Assembly: GCF_900095265.1 (NCBI RefSeq)
Contig: NZ_LT607661.1
Location: 87,734 to 140,032, forward strand
Reading direction: 5' to 3'
Length of the DNA stretch: 52,299 nt
DNA from: Janthinobacterium sp. UMAB-56
GTDB taxonomy: Bacteria > Pseudomonadota > Gammaproteobacteria > Burkholderiales > Burkholderiaceae_D
Within the stretch, counting starts at the first letter, position 1; each line of letters opens with the position of its first letter. The notes beneath the pieces were generated by a model, which searched no databases, was not told where the DNA came from, and was given only the letters and a program-made list of their open reading frames with translations. Shown here one piece after another: positions 35,641 through 46,931 of the stretch. The translations under genes and the position numbers were made by a program.

Positions 35641-36663
35641 TTGCATACATCTCTCTGCTTTTCGCTGGCGCTGGCCGCCGGCATTGCGCACGCCGATGCG
35701 CCATCCGTGACGCCAGGGTTGAACGCCTCGCAATTGGCCATCGTCATCAACGATGCGGAGCCGAACAGTGTGGAAGCGGGGGAATATTACCGCCAGGCGC
35801 ATGGCGTCCCCGCCGCCAATATCGTGCACGTGACGATACCGAACCGGCCCAAAAAACTCAGCGTGGACCAGTTCGCGCAGCTAAAGTCGCGCATCGACGC
35901 CCAGCTCAAGCCGGAAATCCAGGCGGTACTGATGGTGTGGAGCGCGCCGTACGCGGTCGAGTGCAATTCCATCACGGCCGCATATACCCTGGGCTACGAT
36001 GCGGCGCAGTGCGCCAAGACCTGCAATGCCGGCAAACAGAGCCCTTACTTCAACAGCACTGTCAACCAGCCATTCACGCAGATGGGCATGCGCCTGTCGA
36101 TGTTGCTCCCGGTGGATTTTGTGGCGGAGGCCAAGGCCGTCGTGGACCGCGGCACGGTCAGCGGCTTTTCCGTGCCGCCCGCCAGCGCCTATTTCCTGAC
36201 CACCAGTGAAGGCGCGCGCAATAGCCGTGCGCCCTTTTTTCCGCCTGCTGGCGTGGTGCGCCAGCGCAAGCTCACCATCAAGAACATCAAGGCCGATTCG
36301 CTTGAGGGAGCGCAAGACATCATGATTTACCAGACGGGTATGGCCAAGGTAGGCAAGCTCGATACCCTGCGTTTCCTTCCGGGGGCACTTGCGGATCACC
36401 TGACCTCGTTTGGCGGCGATTTGCAAGGTACGGCGCAGATGAGCAGTCAGCGCTGGCTCGAGGCGGGCGCCACGGCCAGTTATGGCACCGTCAGCGAACC
36501 GTGTAACTTCTGGCAGAAATTTCCCAATTCGACAGTCTTGCTGCGCCGCTACCTGGGCGGGATGACGGCGCTGGAAGCGTATTGGGGCAGTGTCGCGTGG
36601 CCGGCGCAAGGCTTGTTTATCGGCGATCCCCTGGCGGCGCCATATCTGGCATTCCGACGCTGA
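35641..36663 (+). CDS. TIGR03790-type exported protein
   Basis: 340 residues. TTG 35641 is the first possible start because an in-frame TGA lies at 35635. It gives a normal signal peptide (HTSLCFSLALAAGIAHA), but no Shine-Dalgarno is visible. The body (NASQLAIVINDAEPNSVE, YYRQAHGVPAANIVHV, VLMVWSAPYAVEC) matches the TIGR03790 family, which is largely confined to organisms with PEP-CTERM systems and has no known function. It has no PEP-CTERM tail. Three Cys (VEC, AQC, KTC) lie in the middle third. Single-gene unit ended by a terminator. Confidence 0.78.
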   Translation: MHTSLCFSLALAAGIAHADAPSVTPGLNASQLAIVINDAEPNSVEAGEYYRQAHGVPAANIVHVTIPNRPKKLSVDQFAQLKSRIDAQLKPEIQAVLMVWSAPYAVECNSITAAYTLGYDAAQCAKTCNAGKQSPYFNSTVNQPFTQMGMRLSMLLPVDFVAEAKAVVDRGTVSGFSVPPASAYFLTTSEGARNSRAPFFPPAGVVRQRKLTIKNIKADSLEGAQDIMIYQTGMAKVGKLDTLRFLPGALADHLTSFGGDLQGTAQMSSQRWLEAGATASYGTVSEPCNFWQKFPNSTVLLRRYLGGMTALEAYWGSVAWPAQGLFIGDPLAAPYLAFRR

Positions 36664-36682
36664 GGTGGTTTACCTGGACGAA

Positions 36683-36706
36683 AAAAAAGCTCTTGCGAGC
36701 TTTTTT
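36683..36706. terminator. Bidirectional terminator between convergent genes
   Basis: AAAAAAGCTC-TTGC-GAGCTTTTTT: the stem has A- and T-tracts on both sides, so it can serve the TIGR03790-type gene (+) and the PEP-CTERM gene (-). Confidence 0.9.
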
Positions 36707-36707
36707 C

Positions 36708-37466
36708 TTATGTCTGGCGCCCGGCCTTGCGGCGCACGGCAACGGCCAGCAAGCCGAGGCCGGCCATCAGCATGGACCAGGTCTCGGGTTCCGGTACGGC
36801 GGGCGTGATGGGCGGCACGATGGCCCCGCCACCGGTGCCACCGGTGCCATTGCTGCCGCTGTCGATACCGCCGCCTGCGCCGCCACCGCCCACACCGGCT
36901 TTTCCTGGGGGGGCGCCCGTTTCAAAGCCGGACGATGTCAGCAGTGGTGCATAGACGCTATCGGCGCTGACGTAGGCGCGGCCGGCGCCGCGATAACCAG
37001 CGGCATCGTCGATCACTGGCTGGTCTTGCACGGCGATAAAGTCGCGCGCGCCAAAGCGGTACTCGCCGCCGGCATTGCCGGTGCGTGCGCCGGAGCTGCC
37101 GCCGCCATCGCCTTGCTGGCCCAGCAGATTGGCCAGGCGGTGACCCTGGTTGCCGGATTGCGGATGGCGCAATACCTGGCTCGATTCGCCTTCGCCGAAT
37201 TCCGGCGTCTGGCTCGTGCCATCATTGGTGCGTGCGCCGAAGCCGATGAATCCATCGACGAGGCTGCAAGCGCTGTACGTGCTGTCTAGGTCGGCGTCCT
37301 TCGCCTTGCCGACTGCGTTGCCGGCGGCTCCCGTGGCCTGGCAGCGTTTCTCGTCGCCGCTGGCACGCTGAGCACTATTTTGAGCTTGCGCCGTGCTAGT
37401 CGCCAGCAATAACATACTGCAGGCGAACAACGAAGCGAACTTGAGTGGGGTGGCTGGTTTTAACAT
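36708..37466 (-). CDS. PEP-CTERM protein with Gly-rich linker
   Basis: 252 residues, minus strand. Signal peptide (LFACSMLLLATSTAQA). The body contains two Cys (KRCQAT, YSACSL) and repeated GFGARTND / RFGARDFI-like turns. A long Gly/Ser-rich linker (GVGGGGAGGGIDSGSNGTGG) then leads to the sorting signal VPEPETWSMLMAG, helix and VRRKAGRQ. The linker suggests a domain held away from its anchor. Function unknown; XrtB substrate by signal. The terminator at 36683 ends it. Confidence 0.85.
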   Translation of the reverse strand: MLKPATPLKFASLFACSMLLLATSTAQAQNSAQRASGDEKRCQATGAAGNAVGKAKDADLDSTYSACSLVDGFIGFGARTNDGTSQTPEFGEGESSQVLRHPQSGNQGHRLANLLGQQGDGGGSSGARTGNAGGEYRFGARDFIAVQDQPVIDDAAGYRGAGRAYVSADSVYAPLLTSSGFETGAPPGKAGVGGGGAGGGIDSGSNGTGGTGGGAIVPPITPAVPEPETWSMLMAGLGLLAVAVRRKAGRQT

Positions 37467-37934
37467 TACTTACCTCTTGAAAATGCATTCTGAGCGCGGC
37501 GAGCATCGCCAGGCGCTGAGGATGTGATTGGTGCGTGCGCTGCCTGTGCGACGTTGTTCGTGCACTGACAGGACCGCATCTGAAGAGCCAGGCATGGATG
37601 GGGCCTGCTCAATCTATTTGTATTGCAAGGTTCTCAAGGTTGCTAATGGCTTATCAAGAACAAAACTTATTTGCCTTAAATATATCATATATTTCAGCCG
37701 GCGCCTCTTTTTTCTTGCCATCGTGAACCTGACGTTGCTCATTGGACCCTAAAAACCGTAGTTGCCCGTGCTTCAGGTAAGAGACTTTTACGCCATTCGG
37801 CTTAATCAAATGTCATCAAGTCGTCATCCCCGGTCTTTAATATGCAAATAACAAGTCTGAAATACTTTTGTTAATTGTGGTGCGCCGGCCCGTCTGCTCG
37901 GGCTGGCGCCATTTTTTTACTGACCGGGATCTCC
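37467..37934. other. 468-base divergent intergenic region
   Basis: No convincing gene. It contains the promoter and leader of the minus-strand PEP-CTERM gene and, near its right end, a Pho-box-like promoter for the nuclease gene (37810-37843). The segment 37610-37700 is AT-rich. Confidence 0.6.
37810..37843 (+). promoter_or_regulatory. Candidate Pho box and -10 of the exeM-like gene
   Basis: TGTCAT (37811-37816) and CGTCAT (37822-37827) repeat with the 11-base period of PhoB boxes (consensus CTGTCATAAAACTGTCAT; 13 of 18 match). TAATAT (37838-37843) follows exactly 10 bases after the box, the layout of PhoB-activated promoters lacking a normal -35. The transcript would start about 85 bases before the nuclease ATG. 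Confidence 0.5.
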
Positions 37935-40934
37935 ATGCACACCTCGCTTTCCTCCTTGCGCACGCCCTTGCGCCTGACCGTCATGGCCACGCTGCTGGCC
38001 AGCCTGTCCCTGCCAACCGTGGCCCTGGCTGCTTCCGATATCGTCATCAGCCAGGTGTATGGCGGTGGCGGCAATAGCGGCGCTGTATATACCAATGACT
38101 TCATCGAAGTTTTCAACCGTGGCGCCAGCCCGGTCAATGTGAATAACTGGAGCGTGCAATACGCGTCGGCTGCAGGTTCGAGCTGGTCCGTGACGGCCTT
38201 GCCGGCTATCGATTTGCAACCTGGCCAGTATCTGCTGGTCCAGCAAGCCAAGGGCGCCGGCGGCACGGCGGCGCTGCCCACACCGGACGCCAGCGGCAGC
38301 GTGGCCATGTCGGGCACGGCGGGCAAGGTGTTACTGAGCAATAGCAAGACGGCGCAAACGGGCGTCAACCCCACAGGTGCCAGCGTCGTCGACCTGGTCG
38401 GTTTTGGTACGGCCAACGGCTTCGAGGGCAATGTGGCACCCGCGCCATCGAATACCTTGTCGATAGCGCGCGCAAATGGCGGCTGTGGCGACACGGACGA
38501 TAACAGCAGCGACTTCGCCACTGGCAGCGTGACGCCGCGCAATACGGCCTCGCCGCTGAATGTGTGCGGCGGCCCCGTCGTGCACCAGATCATCACCAGC
38601 TGCCCCGCCAGTCTGGCGCTGGCCGTGGGCAATGGCGGCAGCGCCGTGCTGCGCGCTTCCGACGTCGATGGCATCGTGAATGCTGCCAGCCTTGGCTCGC
38701 CGGCAGTGGCCGGCATCAACCTGGCCAATTTCAGTGCCGCCGGCGTGGCCGGTGAGAGTGCCATGGTCAGCCTGCTGGTGGCCGCTGGCGTGCCGGTCGG
38801 CAATTATCCCGTCATCGTGAATTTCAGCAATGACCAGCAGCAAAGCACCAGCTGCAAGATCGATGTCGCCGTGCAAGGCCTGGCCGCCATCAGCCACACG
38901 ATTCCGCAAATCCAGGGCAGTGGCGCGGCCAGCCCCTACGCCAATTCCGTGCAGACGACGGAGGGCGTGGTGACCCTGAAAGTGGGTACGGGCTTCTTCA
39001 TCCAGGATGCGGCCGGTGATGGCGACCCTTCGACCTCGGACGGCATCTTCGTGTACACGGGCGCGACGGCCACCACCGTGCAGCCGGGCGAACTGGTGCG
39101 CGTGACGGGCACGGTGTTCGAGTACACGCCTTCGGGTGCTAAAAATTCCTACACGGAATTGAAGGACGTGACGGCCATCCTCACGCAAAGCGCGGGCCAC
39201 AGCATCGTGCCGGCCAACGTGACGATGCCGAACGATAAGCTGGCTGCCGTCGAAGGCATGCTGGTGCGCTTTACGCAACCGTTGACCGTGTCGCAAAACG
39301 CCTACCTGGGCGCGCGCGGCGAATTGAGCCTGTCGGCGGGGCGGCGCGAAGTGCCGACCAACCGTTATCCAGCCGGATCAAACGAGGCGCAAGCCTTGAT
39401 CGCCGCCAATGCGAGCAACCTGATCGTGCTCGATGATGGCATTTTCGTCACGCCGCCCACCATTCCGTACATCGGCCAGGATGGCACCGTGCGCAGCGGC
39501 GACACGGTGTCCGACCTGACGGGCGTGGTGGATTTTGGCGCCATCGGCGGCGGTGGCGCCGCATATAAACTGCAGCCGACGCAAGCGCCACAGTTTTCGC
39601 GCGACAATCCACGCACGGGCAGTCCGGAACTGCCGTCCGGCAACGTCAAGGTGGCCAGTGCCAATGTGCTGAACTTCTTTACGACCTTTACCAATGGCAG
39701 CAATGTCTTTGGCCAGACGGGACAGGGTTGTACTTTGGGCACCTCGACCACCAAGAGCAATTGCCGCGGCGCCGACAACCTGGCCGAGTTCGTGCGCCAG
39801 CGCGACAAGATTGTGGCCGAACTGCAAGCCATCGACGCGGACGTGGTGGGCTTGATGGAAATCCAGAACAATGGCGAAACGGCCGTCACCTATCTGGTCG
39901 AGCAGCTCAACGCGGCCATCGGCGGCGTCACTTACGCGGTGGTGCCGAAACCGGCCGCCACCGGCACGGACGCCATCCGCGTGGCCATGATCTACAAGCC
40001 TGCCAAGCTGGGCCTGGTGGGCGGTGCTCTGTCGGACGCCAACGCCATCAACAATCGTCCGCCGATGGCGCAGACCTTCCGTGCCGCGAATGGCGAGAAA
40101 TTCTCGCTGGTCGTCAACCACCTGAAATCGAAGGGCAGTTGCCCGTCGAGCGGGCTGGACGCTGACCAGAACGATAGCCAGAGTTGCTGGAATGCCACGC
40201 GCGTGCAACAGGCGCAGCGCCTGGTGGGCAGCTTCGTGCCGCAGGTGGCTGCCGCCGCCGGCGACGCCGACGTGCTGGTCATCGGCGACTTGAATTCGTA
40301 TGGCGCGGAAGACCCGATCCAGGTCATCACGGGCGCCGGCTTCGTCAATGAGCTCGAGCGTTTCGTGCGTCCGTCGGGCGTGCCGTATTCGTATGTCTTC
40401 GGCGGCCAGAGCGGCTACCTCGACCATGCTTTGGCCAGCGCTTCGCTGAGCCCGCAAGTGGCGGGCGTGGCCGAATGGCATGTGAACGCGGACGAGCCGG
40501 AAGTGATCGACTACAACATCGATTCTGCCAAGCCGCAAGACTTGTACAACGCCTTGCCTTACCGCGCCTCGGACCATGATCCTGTCGTTGTCAGCCTGGA
40601 CTTGCAGCCCGCCTTCCGCGACATCACGGCCGGCGTCGCGCAAGCCAGTTCTGGCCTGACGTTCAACCGCGTGACGCAAAAGTACACGGGGACGTTTGCC
40701 TTCACCAACACGGGCACGACGGCCATCAGTGGTCCGTTCCAGGTGCTGTTTGGCGGCTTGCCGGCCGCCGTCAGCCTGGCCAATGCCACGGGCAGCCATG
40801 CGGGTGCCGCTTACGTCAGCGTCAACGCGGCCAGCCTGGCGCCCGGTGCTACAGCCTCGTTCGCCGTCAGTTTTACCAATCCGTCGAAAGTGACGATCCA
40901 TTATTCCGCCAGCATCTTTGCCGGCAACTTCTAA
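37935..40934 (+). CDS. ExeM/NucH-family extracellular endonuclease
   Basis: 999 residues from ATG 37935. Order: signal peptide (LLASLSLPTVALA), lamin-tail domain (IVISQVYGGGGNSGAVYTND), a middle Ig/OB-type region (VTLKVGTGFFIQDAAGDGDP), then an endonuclease/exonuclease/phosphatase domain. The last shows VASANVLNFFTTF, DVVGLMEIQNNG, VVNHLKSKGS, VIGDLNSYG and the catalytic RASDHDPVVV. The C-terminal ~100 residues form a beta domain. It degrades extracellular DNA, as ExeM/ExeS and NucH do. There is no PEP-CTERM signal, so it is probably secreted freely. Probably Pho-regulated; co-transcribed with the next gene. Confidence 0.92.
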   Translation: MHTSLSSLRTPLRLTVMATLLASLSLPTVALAASDIVISQVYGGGGNSGAVYTNDFIEVFNRGASPVNVNNWSVQYASAAGSSWSVTALPAIDLQPGQYLLVQQAKGAGGTAALPTPDASGSVAMSGTAGKVLLSNSKTAQTGVNPTGASVVDLVGFGTANGFEGNVAPAPSNTLSIARANGGCGDTDDNSSDFATGSVTPRNTASPLNVCGGPVVHQIITSCPASLALAVGNGGSAVLRASDVDGIVNAASLGSPAVAGINLANFSAAGVAGESAMVSLLVAAGVPVGNYPVIVNFSNDQQQSTSCKIDVAVQGLAAISHTIPQIQGSGAASPYANSVQTTEGVVTLKVGTGFFIQDAAGDGDPSTSDGIFVYTGATATTVQPGELVRVTGTVFEYTPSGAKNSYTELKDVTAILTQSAGHSIVPANVTMPNDKLAAVEGMLVRFTQPLTVSQNAYLGARGELSLSAGRREVPTNRYPAGSNEAQALIAANASNLIVLDDGIFVTPPTIPYIGQDGTVRSGDTVSDLTGVVDFGAIGGGGAAYKLQPTQAPQFSRDNPRTGSPELPSGNVKVASANVLNFFTTFTNGSNVFGQTGQGCTLGTSTTKSNCRGADNLAEFVRQRDKIVAELQAIDADVVGLMEIQNNGETAVTYLVEQLNAAIGGVTYAVVPKPAATGTDAIRVAMIYKPAKLGLVGGALSDANAINNRPPMAQTFRAANGEKFSLVVNHLKSKGSCPSSGLDADQNDSQSCWNATRVQQAQRLVGSFVPQVAAAAGDADVLVIGDLNSYGAEDPIQVITGAGFVNELERFVRPSGVPYSYVFGGQSGYLDHALASASLSPQVAGVAEWHVNADEPEVIDYNIDSAKPQDLYNALPYRASDHDPVVVSLDLQPAFRDITAGVAQASSGLTFNRVTQKYTGTFAFTNTGTTAISGPFQVLFGGLPAAVSLANATGSHAGAAYVSVNAASLAPGATASFAVSFTNPSKVTIHYSASIFAGNF

Positions 40935-40943
40935 GGAAGCATC

Positions 40944-41582
40944 ATGTTGACTACGAAATTACATCTGACCCTGCGTCGCGCCGTGCTGGCCACCTTGCTC
41001 GCCGCCAGCAGCAGTCTGGCCCTGGCGGACCCGCTCGCCTACCACGTGGAAATCGACACCAGCGCATTCTCTGGCGCCGGTTTCCTCGACTTCGCCTTTA
41101 TCGCTGGCAATAGTCCTGCGCCGGGCGCCAGCGCCACCCTGAGCAATTTCTCGGGCGCTTTCGGCGCACTGGAATCGCAGGAAGGCAGCGTCAGCGGCAG
41201 CTTGCCCGGCACTTTGACCTTCGGCAATAGCGGCGCCTACAACGACTGGTTTCACAATGTGACACTGGGCGGCAAGTTCGGTTTCAACATCGTCTTTGGC
41301 GGCGATTTCCTGAACACGTCCGGCAACGCTGGCACGACCTTTGGCGTAGGCTTGCTCGACGCCACGGCTACGTCCTACCTGGGCAATATCAATGGCAACT
41401 TGCTGCAATTCGAGCTGACCCCGCTCAACGGCGGCTTGCCCGCCAGCATAGCCGGCAGCACCTACGCCAGCATCGCGTCGATCTCGGCCGTGCCGGAAGC
41501 GTCGGAATGGATGATGTTGACGGGCGGCCTGGCACTGATCGGTTTTGCCCTGCGCCGACGCCAGTCGGTCACGCCAGCATAG
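40944..41582 (+). CDS. PEP-CTERM protein with variant VPEA signal (NF038129-like)
   Basis: 212 residues, 9 bases after the nuclease gene with AAGGAAG as ribosome site. Signal peptide (VLATLLAASSSLALA), then a beta-rich body (YHVEIDTSAFSGAGFLDFAF, FGFNIVFGGDF) like a family of PEP-CTERM proteins of unknown function (recalled as NF038129). The sorting signal reads VPEASEWMMLTGG, so the second Pro of PEP is Ala, followed by helix and LRRRQ. The processed protein would be surface or matrix. Operon partner of the nuclease. Confidence 0.85.
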   Translation: MLTTKLHLTLRRAVLATLLAASSSLALADPLAYHVEIDTSAFSGAGFLDFAFIAGNSPAPGASATLSNFSGAFGALESQEGSVSGSLPGTLTFGNSGAYNDWFHNVTLGGKFGFNIVFGGDFLNTSGNAGTTFGVGLLDATATSYLGNINGNLLQFELTPLNGGLPASIAGSTYASIASISAVPEASEWMMLTGGLALIGFALRRRQSVTPA

Positions 41583-41596
41583 TCTTTCCAGTCTGG

Positions 41597-41630
41597 ACAC
41601 AGCGCGCCCATGGCCCGCTGTGTTTTTTTT
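41597..41630 (+). terminator. Rho-independent terminator of the nuclease/PEP-CTERM unit
   Basis: ACACAGCG (41597-41604) pairs with CGCTGTGT (41616-41623) and runs into eight T. Confidence 0.88.
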
Positions 41631-41771
41631 CATCTATTTATTTGAAATAGCTATAAATCAGGAAACTAAATTGTATTAGTCAGCGTTTTGCGCTTGATGC
41701 ATAGTGAAAAACTTGTCGGGCAGTCTAGTTTTTTCATGGGCTGCCGCCAACTTTTTCGGGAGGATGCATCG

Positions 41772-42491
41772 ATGCCTGGCCACATTCTGGTGCTGGACCC
41801 AGCGCCCGCCATGCAAGCGCTGCTGGCGCATAATCTCGGCGGTGCCGGCTATCGGGTCAGCTGTGCCGTGGACGCGCGCGGCGCGCTGGCGCTGCTGGCC
41901 GCCACCGCGCCCGACTTGCTGATGCTGGAATGGGCATTGCCGGATGCCTCAGGTATCGGGCTGTTGCGCCAGGTGCGCCAAGACGGCGTGCTGTGCGACT
42001 TGCCCATCATCATGCTCAGTGCGCGCGACAGCGAACAGGACAAGGTGCTGGCGCTGGAAAGCGGCGCCGACGATTATCTCTGCAAGCCATTCGGTCCACG
42101 TGAAATGCTGGCACGCGTGCATGCGCTGCTGCGCCGGCGCGCGCCTTCGGCCTTGCGCGCAAGTTCAGGCTCAAGCGTGGCCGGCGACACCGTCTTGCGC
42201 CTCGATCCGCACACCCAGCGCGTGACCGCCGGCAGCGTGCCCGTCAACCTGGGCCGCGTGGAATTCAGGCTGTTGCATTTCCTCATGGACCATCCTGGCA
42301 GGGTGCATAGCCGCGCGCAATTGCTGGACCAGGTCTGGGGGCGTGGCGCTTATCTGGACGAGCGCACTGTCGACGCCCACGTGGGACGCTTGCGGCACGC
42401 CTTGCAGCCGGGTGGCTGTGGCCACCGCATCGAAACCGTGCGCGGCAGCGGCTACCGTTACCTGGCGTTTGACGCCGCCATGTGCGCATGA
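41772..42491 (+). CDS. PhoB/OmpR-like response regulator with Glu at the phospho-acceptor site
   Basis: 239 residues from ATG 41772 (GGGAGG 8 bases upstream). The receiver domain (1-120) aligns with PhoB, but the phospho-acceptor is Glu53 (LLMLEWALPDASG; codon GAA at 41928-41930), and the acidic pocket is changed: PhoB's Glu-Asp-Glu is Asp-Pro-Ala (ILVLDPAPAM). The Ser (MLSAR) and Lys (CKPFG) switch residues remain. The C-terminal winged helix (RVEFRLLHFLMDHPGRVHSR, ETVRGSGYRYL) is intact. It is probably constitutively active or controlled otherwise. No histidine kinase is adjacent; it is translationally coupled to epsA. Confidence 0.9.
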   Translation: MPGHILVLDPAPAMQALLAHNLGGAGYRVSCAVDARGALALLAATAPDLLMLEWALPDASGIGLLRQVRQDGVLCDLPIIMLSARDSEQDKVLALESGADDYLCKPFGPREMLARVHALLRRRAPSALRASSGSSVAGDTVLRLDPHTQRVTAGSVPVNLGRVEFRLLHFLMDHPGRVHSRAQLLDQVWGRGAYLDERTVDAHVGRLRHALQPGGCGHRIETVRGSGYRYLAFDAAMCA

Positions 42492-43171
42492 TGCTGCTGA
42501 CGGGGCGGGAACAGGAATACCTGTTGCACGCCATACTCGGCGCGCATGGCATCAGCGTGTCCAGCGATTTCTTCCTGTGGAGTCAGGGGCCGCTGCAAGC
42601 CTTGTTGCCGCACGCCATACTCGTTTGCGCGCAGCTGGGCGCCGATGGGAGTGTGCTGCGCAGCGAGGCGTGGCACAGTGCCGTGCTCGATCCCGTGCAG
42701 CTGCGCGACATCAACGACACGCGCGATGGCCAGGTGGCGCGTCTGGCGCAGGCCTGGCGCGCGGGCGGCCAGAAGGCGGTCGTCATCGGACAAGTCCTGG
42801 TGCATGGCAATGTGGTGGCAGGCGGCGGCAGTTTTTTTGCCCTGTTCTGTACCTCCCTGCCGGACCCGGCACGCCAGGCGTACGTGCTGGAACTGCTGCT
42901 GCCTTATCTGCACCTGCATTGGCTGGCGCTGCAAGACCGCGTGCGCCTGCCCATGGCGGGCCCGGCCGCGTCGCGTGCGGCCAGCGCGCGCGAGCTGGAA
43001 GTGCTGCACTGGGTCAGCATCGGCAAGAGCAATGAGGAGGTGGGGCAAATCCTCGGCATCAGCGGCGGGACCGTGAAAAGCCATTTGCAGCGCATCTACA
43101 AATTATTCGGCGTGAGCAACCGCACGCAAGCCGTGTCGCGCGGCCTCGCGCTGCGCCTGCTCAGCCATTAG
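42488..43171 (+). CDS. epsA: LuxR-type transcriptional regulator EpsA (XrtB/PEP-CTERM associated)
   Basis: 227 residues from ATG 42488, overlapping the regulator stop (ATGA); GTG 42482 is possible. The N-terminal half (LLHAILGAHGISVSSDFFLW, GPLQALLPHAILVCAQLG) fits EpsA of exosortase-type EPS loci. The C-terminal HTH is LuxR-type (RELEVLHWVSIGKSNEEVGQ, GTVKSHLQRIYKLFGVSN). EpsA is the family regulator of eps operons. Here it is 24 kb or more from the epsD promoter and forms a two-gene unit with the atypical response regulator. Its stop overlaps the minus-strand I9 gene by 3 bases. Confidence 0.87.
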   Translation: MMLLTGREQEYLLHAILGAHGISVSSDFFLWSQGPLQALLPHAILVCAQLGADGSVLRSEAWHSAVLDPVQLRDINDTRDGQVARLAQAWRAGGQKAVVIGQVLVHGNVVAGGGSFFALFCTSLPDPARQAYVLELLLPYLHLHWLALQDRVRLPMAGPAASRAASARELEVLHWVSIGKSNEEVGQILGISGGTVKSHLQRIYKLFGVSNRTQAVSRGLALRLLSH

Positions 43172-43626
43172 CGCTGGTCCTGCGGCGGGGCCTGTTTCTT
43201 GCCATTGCCGCCGCCAGTGTGCGTGTATTCGATGGTACTGAGCGATACCTGCGCCACGTCCGGGCTGGCTCGCAGGCGCGCCACTTCGTCCGGCGTCAGC
43301 ATGGCCGCGAAGCCGTTCAGGGTGACCGTGTAACGGTATTGCACGGGCGCCTCGGCCACCAGCGCCAGCACGGCACGCTGACGCTCTTCCAGGTAGGCCG
43401 TATAGCGGCGCGCCGCCTCGCTGCCCGTGTCCAGGCGCCGGCCCTGAACGAGGGTGGGGGCCAGGCCCGGCACGCCCCCCGTGTACGAGGCCAGTGGTGC
43501 ATCCGTCAATTGCACGATGTAGGTGTGGCGCGCCTGCTGCGCCGGTTTGTGCTGCTCCGTTGGCACGGCGCCGGCCAAGCTACTGACACCGGCGATAGCG
43601 GCAAATATCCAGTTTTTCGAGGGCAT
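43168..43626 (-). CDS. Stand-alone inhibitor I9 / subtilisin-propeptide-like protein
   Basis: 152 residues, start ATG at 43626. A signal peptide-like N-terminus (NWIFAAIAGVSSLAGA) precedes a single I9 domain (HTYIVQLTDAPLASY, VQYRYTVTLNGFAAMLTPDE, VARLRASPDVAQVSL) and a charged tail. About half its residues match the propeptide of the adjacent S8 peptidase. Such isolated propeptides act as intramolecular-type chaperones or inhibitors supplied in trans. It lies just downstream of the peptidase, on the same strand but behind a terminator, so a separate promoter is likely. Confidence 0.8.
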   Translation of the reverse strand: MPSKNWIFAAIAGVSSLAGAVPTEQHKPAQQARHTYIVQLTDAPLASYTGGVPGLAPTLVQGRRLDTGSEAARRYTAYLEERQRAVLALVAEAPVQYRYTVTLNGFAAMLTPDEVARLRASPDVAQVSLSTIEYTHTGGGNGKKQAPPQDQR

Positions 43627-43692
43627 GGCAGGCTTTCCAGGCGTTGGGGAGGCACCTATGATGCCGATTCTACGCCTGTATCGGCGGCACAT

Positions 43693-43718
43693 AAAAAAAC
43701 GCGCCCCGCAGGGCGCGT
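43693..43718 (-). terminator. Rho-independent terminator of the S8 peptidase gene
   Basis: On the minus strand ACGCGCCC-TGCG-GGGCGCGT is followed by a run of T. It lies between the peptidase stop and the I9 gene. Confidence 0.9.
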
Positions 43719-43742
43719 CGTGTGGTCATTCGAACGATGTGC

Positions 43743-46895
<3,153 letters not shown>

Positions 46896-46931
46896 GTAGG
46901 ATTTCCTGTAACGGTAGCGAAAAGGGGCAAA

